Shown here: piece by piece, positions 62,373 through 64,000 of the stretch
Numbering within the stretch: position 1 is the stretch's first letter
Layout of the letters: each line of letters opens with the position of its first letter
Origin: DASSBR01 sp035688265
Lineage (GTDB): Bacteria; Pseudomonadota; Gammaproteobacteria; Natronospirales; DASSBR01
Assembly (NCBI GenBank): GCA_035688265.1
Contig: DASSNE010000058.1
Location: 1-64,000, forward strand
Length of the DNA stretch: 64,000 bases
Reading direction: 5' to 3'
Translations under genes and position numbers: made by a program
The notes under the pieces: generated by a model
The model's database searches: none
What the model saw: the letters and a program-made list of their open reading frames with translations, nothing else
What the model was told of the DNA's origin: nothing

Positions 62373-63007
62373 TTCCAGTCATCCGCGATCTCGGCATGCA
62401 GGATTACGTGCCGGTCTGGCGGCGGATGCAGGCCGAAAACGCCGCGCGCGACGCCGATACGCGCGACGAAATCTGGTTTTTGCAGCACCCGCCGGTCTTT
62501 ACCCTGGGTCTCAACGGCAAGCCCGAGCACGTGCTTGCCGCCGGCGACATTCCGGTCGTCAATATCGATCGAGGCGGCCAGGTGACCTATCATGGTCCGG
62601 GCCAGATCGTCGTCTACCCGCTGATCGACCTGCGCCGCCTCAAGCTCGGCGTGCGCGCGCTGGTCATGGCGTTGGAGCAGTCCGTGATCGACACGCTCGC
62701 GGGCTACGGTATTGAAGCCGTCGCGCGGCGTGATGCGCCAGGCGTCTATGTCGATGGCGCCAAGATCGCAGCGCTCGGCCTGCGGATTCGCCACGGCTGC
62801 ACTTACCACGGGCTGGCGTTCAATGTGGGAATGGACCTCGAGCCGTTCAAGCGCATCAATCCGTGCGGCTACGCTGGGCTTGAAGTCACCCAGGTTGCCG
62901 ATCTCGGCGGCCCGGCGGATGTTGATCAAGTCGCCGAGGATCTGAAGCCGCATTTGTTGAAGAATCTGGGGTACGATCAAGAACAGTGCTTAGGACTGAG
63001 TGCTTAG
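62369..63007 (+). CDS. lipB: Lipoyl(octanoyl) transferase
   Basis: Transfers octanoate from acyl-carrier protein to lipoyl domains, providing LipA's substrate. 212 aa with RGGQVTYHGPGQIVVYPLIDL, the lysine in GAKIAALGLRIR and the cysteine of INPCGYAGLEVTQ, the acyl-thioester nucleophile. The C-terminal QCLGLSA and the TAG stop are encoded by a heptamer array, as in recX. Confidence 0.96.
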   Translation: MIPVIRDLGMQDYVPVWRRMQAENAARDADTRDEIWFLQHPPVFTLGLNGKPEHVLAAGDIPVVNIDRGGQVTYHGPGQIVVYPLIDLRRLKLGVRALVMALEQSVIDTLAGYGIEAVARRDAPGVYVDGAKIAALGLRIRHGCTYHGLAFNVGMDLEPFKRINPCGYAGLEVTQVADLGGPADVDQVAEDLKPHLLKNLGYDQEQCLGLSA

Positions 63008-63087
63008 GACTAAGTATCAGAGAAACCTTCCCTGATTCTTGACTCACTCCTTAGCACTTAGCACTTAGCACTTAGCACTTAGTCCTG
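62986..63087. repeat. Inverted period-7 repeat element between lipB and maeA
   Basis: Left array 62986-63020: GTGCTTA, GGACTGA, GTGCTTA, GGACTAA, GTATCAG. A short spacer with ATCAG/CTGAT pairing follows, then the right array (about 63037-63087) with four perfect CTTAGCA units in inverted sense. The left array carries the lipB stop; the right ends 30 bp before the malic enzyme start. Confidence 0.85.
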
Positions 63088-63116
63088 TCCAGACTCACTG
63101 CCGTAAGTTGAAATTC

Positions 63117-64000
63117 ATGGAATCCTTCAAACTAATAACCGACTCCGACGGCAGCGAAGCGGTGAAGGTTCCGCTGCGCGGCCGCGCCCTGCTCTCCCAC
63201 CCGATGTACAACAAAGGCACAGTGTTCTCGCCGGACGAGCGCCGCCAATTCAAGCTTGACGGCCTGCTCCCGGAACATACCGCCAGCGAGTTCGTGCAGG
63301 CGCAGCGCACATACGAAGCCATCGCGCGCAAGACCGACAAGATCGAGCAGTACATCGGCCTCGCCGCGCTGCAGGACCGCAACGAGGTGCTGTTCTACAA
63401 GCTGCTTCACAAGCACCTCGAGGAATTCCTGCCGATTATCTACACGCCCACCGTCGGCGAAGCCTGCAAACGCTACAGTCATATCTTCCGGCGCGGCCGC
63501 GGCATCTGGATTCACCCCGGTCACAAGGGCCGTATCGACGATGTGCTCGGCAACGCGCCGTACGCAGACGTGCGCCTGATTGTCGTCACCGACAACGAGC
63601 GCATCCTCGGGCTGGGCGATCTCGGCGCCGGCGGCATGGGCATTCCGATCGGCAAGCTCGCGCTTTACAGTGTCGCGGCCGGCATTCACCCCAGCCAGAC
63701 GTTGCCGGTCTGCCTCGATGTCGGCACCGACAATGAGGATCTGCTGAATGACGAGCTCTACATGGGCTGGCCGCACAAGCGCCTGCGCGGCGCCGAATAC
63801 GACGCGCTGGTTGAAGAGTTCGTTACCGCCGTCAGCCGGCGTTTTCCGCGCGCCTTGGTGCAGTGGGAAGACTTCAAGAAATCCAACGCCTTCCGGCTGC
63901 TCGACCGCTATCGCGACCGCCTGTTGTCGTTCAATGATGACATCGAGGGCACCGCGGCGGTGACGCTGGCCGGCGTCATGGGCGCGTGCCGCGTGATCGG
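63117..64000 (+). CDS. maeA: NAD-dependent malic enzyme, N-terminal part (cut by window edge)
   Basis: Oxidative decarboxylation of malate to pyruvate. The first 294 codons show the long-form malic enzyme N-terminus (RGRALLSHPMYNKGTVF), the catalytic tyrosine region LPIIYTPTVGEACKRYSHIFR, VVTDNERILGLGDLGAGGMGIPIGKLALY with the catalytic lysine, and the metal site VQWEDFKKSNAFRLLDRYR...FNDDIEGTAAVTLAG. The gene continues beyond 64000. A heptamer element precedes it. Confidence 0.95.
   Translation, partial: MESFKLITDSDGSEAVKVPLRGRALLSHPMYNKGTVFSPDERRQFKLDGLLPEHTASEFVQAQRTYEAIARKTDKIEQYIGLAALQDRNEVLFYKLLHKHLEEFLPIIYTPTVGEACKRYSHIFRRGRGIWIHPGHKGRIDDVLGNAPYADVRLIVVTDNERILGLGDLGAGGMGIPIGKLALYSVAAGIHPSQTLPVCLDVGTDNEDLLNDELYMGWPHKRLRGAEYDALVEEFVTAVSRRFPRALVQWEDFKKSNAFRLLDRYRDRLLSFNDDIEGTAAVTLAGVMGACRVI

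Overview
The window is a GC-rich (roughly 60-65%) bacterial chromosome segment, almost entirely coding. Gene order points to a gammaproteobacterium: carA-carB-greA / rlmE-ftsH, pncC-recA-recX-alaS-csrA-tRNA-Ser, dnaX-ybaB-recR, and mreBCD-mrdA-rodA-mltB-rlpA-dacA-ybeD-lipB are all classic arrangements of that class, and CsrA is of the short gammaproteobacterial type. I cannot place it at genus level.

Layout. 1-8.2 kb: IS630 transposase tail, then leftward ftsH, rlmE, greA, carB, an inserted S23-type four-helix-bundle gene, and carA. 8.2-16.7 kb: response regulator, lipA, an EVE-like/DUF3883 protein, the tail-specific protease prc, a DUF1249 protein, a eukaryotic-type phosphoglucomutase and ppsR. 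16.7-27.4 kb: ppsA, a GNAT-nitrilase fusion, a PLP dehydratase, orn, an M48 protease, a methyltransferase, hinT, recR, ybaB, dnaX and SRP RNA. 27.5-33.5 kb: tRNA-Ser, csrA, alaS, recX, recA, thpR, pncC. 33.6-37.2 kb: a MntA/HepT pair fused by overlaps to mutS. 37.2-41 kb: GST, an ECF42-type sigma factor and its DGPF/DoxX/VOC satellites. 41-52.3 kb is the most accessory part: hydrolase, response regulator, giant CheB-CheR-PAS-HWE kinase, second CheB, CcdA/CcdB, a MerA-like flavoprotein and a tricorn-like protease. 52.4-64 kb: tRNA-Val, the mreB-to-lipB cell-shape/cell-wall/lipoylation run, then malic enzyme.

Two structures stand out. First, seven loci carry short arrays of period-7 tandem repeats arranged as facing inverted pairs, each locus with its own heptamer (GGGATTC, GGTCAGT, GGACTAA, GTTGCTA and so on). 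They sit at or inside the 3' ends of genes and often supply the stop codon. Six have only a short spacer. The seventh brackets the four-helix-bundle gene that splits the carA-carB operon, so the short loci could be non-autonomous relatives of a mobile S23 unit. Second, the 1210-codon CheB-CheR-kinase reading frame begins with a 42-base GCTT tetranucleotide tract. The only start codon with a good ribosome-binding site is out of frame at the present copy number and comes into frame on loss of one unit or gain of two, as expected of a phase-variable contingency locus.

Several other repeat families are interspersed: three copies of a ~95-bp palindromic element, REP-like palindromes and CCCTCTCCC mini-palindromes. 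Several of these also provide gene termini.
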